From NCBI GenBank assembly GCA_964390055.1, contig CAYMGQ010000004.1, positions 78,956 to 142,955 of the forward strand: 64,000 nt of DNA. Direction: 5' to 3'. This DNA comes from CAYMGQ01 sp964390055 (GTDB lineage: Bacteria; Bacillota; Clostridia; Peptostreptococcales; Natronincolaceae). Within the stretch, counting starts at the first letter, position 1. Every line of letters starts with the position of its first letter. Positions 60,636 through 64,000 of this stretch are shown piece by piece. A model generated the notes under the pieces. That model saw only the letters and a list, made by a program, of their open reading frames with translations. It made no database searches and was not told the origin of the DNA. The position numbers and the translations under genes are program-made.

Positions 60636-62165
60636 ATGGATAACTTCTTGAAAAAAATAACTACTAAGACTAAATTTCTCTTTATTTTTGTGCTTATAAT
60701 TTATATTTCAATAGTTGCAACATATTACAATTATTATCAGAAGACTGTGGACATTATAATTGCAGAACATACGTCCAAAATAAGGTTGATTGAATCCAGT
60801 ATCTATAATGAAAGTAAATATTCCGATATTCTTAGTAAAATTGCTGAGAGAAAATTGCAAGAGGAGCTGGAGGAATCCTCCTACAGGCTATTTGATATAT
60901 ATGCAAACAATCCGGATGTTTTGAGCTGGAATTTAAAAGCTATGAAAAATAATTATAATGGGGCTGATATTTATGTCATCGATGAAAACTTACATATTAT
61001 TGCCTCATCAATTGAAGAGGAAATAGGCATGTCCTTTGCCGAATACCCCAGTTTTTCCAAGACCCTAACAAGTCGTTTACAAGGAGATAAGTTTCGTTCA
61101 GATCCCATTAATTATTCCTTCCTAGAAAATGAATTGAAAAAATTTAGTTAAATACCCACTCCAGACAACAAGTATTTGTTGGAGTTAAGTGTAAACCTAA
61201 ATGATCAATATCCAGAACTTGATAGATTAAATGTTTTATATCTTTCTAGGTCACTACAAAATAAATATCCCTTTATAGAGGATATCAAAATATTTAAATA
61301 TAATATGACCACTGATAAATCTACCATTTTATTAAAAAACGAAGACCATGCAAAGGAACAACTAGATTCAGTAGAGAACAAGCAACTAATCAGGGAAGCC
61401 CTTGAAAATAACGAAAGCAGGGAAGAAACATTAACCATAGACAACGAGAGTTATACTGTTAAATATATCCCCTACTCCTCCATGCAGACTGAGGACACCC
61501 TAATGTGGTGGGGCACCTACCTTATGGAAGTAATTTATAAAAATACAGAAATAATTAATTCTATAAGTAGACAAAAAAACATATTTTATAAAAGTGTTGC
61601 ACTTATAACAGTCTTTTATTCGGCATTTATATATATGTTCATATATGTAATCATTAAAAATAAGGAACTATCGGACACTGATTATTTAACCAAACTATCT
61701 AACAGGAGAAAATTTGATGCATTTATGGAGGCAAAAATAATTGAGGCCAATAAGCAAAATACTCAAATTGCAGTTTTTTTCTTTGATTTAGATAATTTTA
61801 AGAATGTTAATGATAGCTACGGCCACTGTGTGGGTGATAAGCTCCTTCAAAGGATAGCCCAAAAAATTAAAGAAAAAACCCCTAAGAATGGATTAGCATC
61901 CAGGATTGGTGGGGATGAGTTCGTATGTGCAATATCTGGGATAAAAAGTAATGAAGAGTTGGAGAATTATGCTAAAATCTTTACCAGTATATTTGATGAG
62001 GATTTTATAATAGATTCTATAGCAATACCCATGAAATCTAGTATAGGGGTTAGTGTATATCCTGACCATGGTACTAATACGGAAAAACTAGTCTCCCAAG
62101 CAGACACCGCTATGTACCATGCCAAGCAGAATAAATTTAAACAGGCAAATATTTTAAGCATTTAA
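60636..62165 (+). pseudogene. Diguanylate cyclase with Cache sensor, split by an in-frame UAA
   Basis: One reading frame runs from ATG 60636 (GGGGGAG upstream) to 62165 with a single TAA at 61149-61151. Before it are a membrane helix and the first part of a Cache domain; after it come the rest ('IPTPDNKYLLELSVNL'), a second helix near 61600 and a complete GGDEF domain with 'DYLTKLSNRRKFD' and 'RIGGDEFVCAISG'. The homologous position normally holds a residue such as Tyr, one base away from TAA. If translated in full it would be about 509 residues and make c-di-GMP. It is a recent nonsense mutant, a sequencing error or a readthrough gene. Confidence 0.8.
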
Positions 62166-62218
62166 TTAACTGCTAACCTAGCCTGACAGTAACAAACTAT
62201 CTTTCTTAAAACTGACTT

Positions 62219-62258
62219 AAAAAAATAAATGCTACAAAAATGTAGCATTTATTTTTTT
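62219..62258. terminator. Symmetric bidirectional terminator
   Basis: An 18-bp perfect stem joins AAAAAAATAAATGCTACA (62219-62236) with its complement (62241-62258) over a 4-base loop. A and T runs at each end make it work for both the cyclase gene and the PfpI-family gene. Confidence 0.93.
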
Positions 62259-62259
62259 A

Positions 62260-62766
62260 TTATAATTTACTTATTATGGCCTTTAAAAATGCCGGCAAGT
62301 CCTTTGGAGTCCTAGATGTAATTAAATGTCCGTCCACCACTAGCTCTTGGTCCAAATATTCTGCCCCTGCATTCAGTATGTCATCCTTAATTGAATAAAA
62401 GGCAGTTGCTTTCTTACCCTTTAAATCACAAGCTGAAACCATCATCCAAGGTCCGTGGCAAATAGCTGCAATGGGTTTTTCCAGTTTGTCCATTTGTTTG
62501 ACAAAGTCTACCGTTGCCCTAGTCCTTCGCATATTATCTGGTGAAAAGCCTCCTGGTATCACAACCGCATCATAATCCTCTGCCTTTACTTCCTCTGAAG
62601 AGTGGGTGCTTTTTTCTGTAACTCCAGCCTTGGAGGTGTAGACAGTATCCCTTTGTGATCCCACCAAATGGACCTCATAGCCCTCCTCTAAAAGCCTGTA
62701 ATAGGGATAAAAAAGTTCCCTTTCATCAAAAAGATCCTCCAGTAATATAGCTACTCTTTTCATCAT
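62260..62766 (-). CDS. DJ-1/PfpI family protein
   Basis: The 168-residue protein has the DJ-1/PfpI fold with the nucleophile-elbow cysteine in 'IAAICHGPWMMVSA' and 'DYDAVVIPGGFSPDNMR' upstream, and ends 'LITSRTPKDLPAFLKAII'. The motif set is that of the PfpI/YhbO branch, described as protease-like, chaperone or deglycase enzymes. Activities in this branch are debated. It is a single gene bounded by a bidirectional terminator. Confidence 0.95.
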   Translation of the reverse strand: MMKRVAILLEDLFDERELFYPYYRLLEEGYEVHLVGSQRDTVYTSKAGVTEKSTHSSEEVKAEDYDAVVIPGGFSPDNMRRTRATVDFVKQMDKLEKPIAAICHGPWMMVSACDLKGKKATAFYSIKDDILNAGAEYLDQELVVDGHLITSRTPKDLPAFLKAIISKL

Positions 62767-62930
62767 ATCTCCCCTTTCTTCTTTAATATATACCTCTTAG
62801 TCAATATATCTAATCAAAATATATGCCTATATCCTTAAAATCATCCTTCTAGTTTATTATAATAAAAAAATAAAAGCAGCTAATATAATTAACTGCTTTA
62901 AGGTTAATACCACTATTAAACTGCCTAATG

Positions 62931-63977
62931 TTAACTTGAACCTTCCACATTATCCGATAAACGGGCTGATGCCTTGGCTTTTTCCCAGGCATGAAGTAAT
63001 AAGGCTAATCCTATTACCCCATAAGCAATAAAGGCCCTGAAATACTCACCTATCTGGGCATCCCCCATTAGATTTTGACCCGCTTGGGGTGACACTATAA
63101 ATAGCAAATGGAATAGTAAAGTACCTATCAAGGCTTCCTTCCACGAAGCCTTCTCGACAGTTGCACCACCAATTAACAATGAAGCAACTGCAAACAGGCC
63201 TACCTGTTCATGGTTACTATAGGTAGAAAAGTTACCTAGATTTTGCAAATAAATAATTTGACCCCAGGCCGCCAATACTGTCGATATAAGAATGGCTATG
63301 GTCCGAGTTTTATCCACATCTATACCAGATATGCTGGCAACATGCATACTTTGCCCAACTGCCCTCATATTCTGCCCTAATTTTGTTTTTAATAGGAAAT
63401 ACAAGCCCATAAATAATAAGATTATAATAACAAAAGTCATAATTGGGTAGGATGTTATCCCGCCGAAAATAAAATTATCCAATGACTTTCGTATACTTAT
63501 TAGGTCAATAACGTTTCTTAGGCCCTTGCCTGTAGTCATCAATATTTTTTTGTTTCTAAAGGGTATTACGGTTCCCACAAGTAATATAAATATTAATTGG
63601 TAAATCCCGTTGGAGAAGAAACCTAAAATCATAGAAGTTATCATTTCCCTGCCCTTGGCCTTATTTAACACCCTGGCTACTAAATAGCCTAAGACTAGGG
63701 CTACAGGGGTGGAAACTATAATAGCCGTTAATATACCTGGCATACCGCCAATCCCATAGTTTACTATGAAAATCAAACCTACCTGGCCTGCCATAGCCCC
63801 TAATACTATACCGAAGTTTAAACCCATACCTGTTATAACAGGTACTATTAGAGACATGACTAAAATTAAATTCCTAGAAAGTCTAAAGACCATCTCATTG
63901 AATACAAAGCCTGGAGCAAGGCCTGAGAAATAAAAGCCGACTGCACAGATTATCATAAATATTATTGGAACTATCAT
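62931..63977 (-). CDS. ABC transporter permease, BPD_transp_2 family
   Basis: The 348-residue protein has about nine membrane helices with 'GMGLNFGIVLGAMAGQVGLIF' and 'GQNMRAVGQSMHVASISGIDVDKTRTIAILIS', the EAA-like pattern of LivH/RbsC/BmpA-associated permeases that import nucleosides, sugars or branched amino acids. A GGAAGGTGG site precedes the ATG at 63977, so the gene appears complete at the right edge. Its ATPase, partner permease and binding protein would lie outside the window. Confidence 0.88.
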   Translation of the reverse strand: MIVPIIFMIICAVGFYFSGLAPGFVFNEMVFRLSRNLILVMSLIVPVITGMGLNFGIVLGAMAGQVGLIFIVNYGIGGMPGILTAIIVSTPVALVLGYLVARVLNKAKGREMITSMILGFFSNGIYQLIFILLVGTVIPFRNKKILMTTGKGLRNVIDLISIRKSLDNFIFGGITSYPIMTFVIIILLFMGLYFLLKTKLGQNMRAVGQSMHVASISGIDVDKTRTIAILISTVLAAWGQIIYLQNLGNFSTYSNHEQVGLFAVASLLIGGATVEKASWKEALIGTLLFHLLFIVSPQAGQNLMGDAQIGEYFRAFIAYGVIGLALLLHAWEKAKASARLSDNVEGSS

Positions 63978-64000
63978 TAGGCGCCACCTTCCTTTCTGGT

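Noticed and set aside
1..64000. CRISPR arrays, tRNA or rRNA genes, insertion sequences, prophage
   Set aside because: I found no regularly spaced repeats, cloverleaf-like CCA-ended sequences, transposase motifs or phage structural genes.

Overview
The window reads as a chromosomal segment of a low-GC, anaerobic Firmicute of the class Clostridia. The sequence is AT-rich, with strong AGGAGG ribosome-binding sites, T-box leaders, frequent AGG/ATA codons, sigma-54 control, MATE/ABC exporters and many c-di-GMP and two-component proteins. A member of the Tissierellales or relatives would fit, but that placement is inference. I see no rRNA, tRNA, CRISPR array, insertion sequence or prophage.

Layout. 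(1) 1-1160: an HxlR-like regulator and a Dps ferritin. (2) 1159-9385: a minus-strand catabolic or uptake module made of a TRAP-type permease with a small membrane partner, a soluble GAF-PAS histidine kinase, its NtrC-type sigma-54 regulator, an AtuA/DUF1446 protein, a DUF4387 protein and a sodium:solute symporter. Two -24/-12 sigma-54 promoters, one before each half, tie it together. (3) 9687-14306: an orphan terminator, a DUF2089 plus SHOCT-like pair with a palindrome over its promoter, and a convergent pspA-ydjGHI envelope-stress operon. (4) 14478-20554: CoA-disulfide-reductase-like enzyme with a rhodanese domain, EamA transporter, chemoreceptor and a DUF3885-like protein. (5) 20730-25472: ndk, then a metal/nitrosative-stress-like operon (Ric-like protein, P1B ATPase with an altered CPG motif, HMA chaperone) behind an FNR/CRP-like palindrome, then a kinase remnant and a MATE exporter. 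(6) 25608-36556: small hypotheticals (one frameshifted), a Ddl-like ATP-grasp, YbjQ, a second MATE, an ABC exporter divergent from its NarL-type two-component system, a YfjL-like protein and DegV.

(7) 36675-48072: complete branched-chain amino-acid biosynthesis as two minus-strand operons, leuA-C-D-B and ilvA-B-N-C-D. Each has its own sigma-A promoter and T-box leader, with likely Leu and Ile specifiers. (8) 48183-50847: YlmA-like ABC ATPase, a decayed gene, and O-acetylhomoserine sulfhydrylase behind an unusual leader. (9) 50985-57044: solute-binding lipoprotein paired with a transmembrane GGDEF-EAL protein, and a phospholipase-D-like protein. (10) 57190-62258: a YugP-like peptidase with an OmpR-type two-component system, a uracil-DNA-glycosylase-family protein, and a diguanylate cyclase split by an in-frame UAA. 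(11) 62260-63977: a PfpI-family protein and a BPD_transp_2 ABC permease.

The most interesting parts are the sigma-54 AtuA/DUF4387 module of unknown substrate, the Ric/ATPase operon with its -41.5 palindrome, the tandem 11-bp repeats before the YugP operon, the SBP/c-di-GMP pair without a permease, and several genes interrupted by one lesion each.
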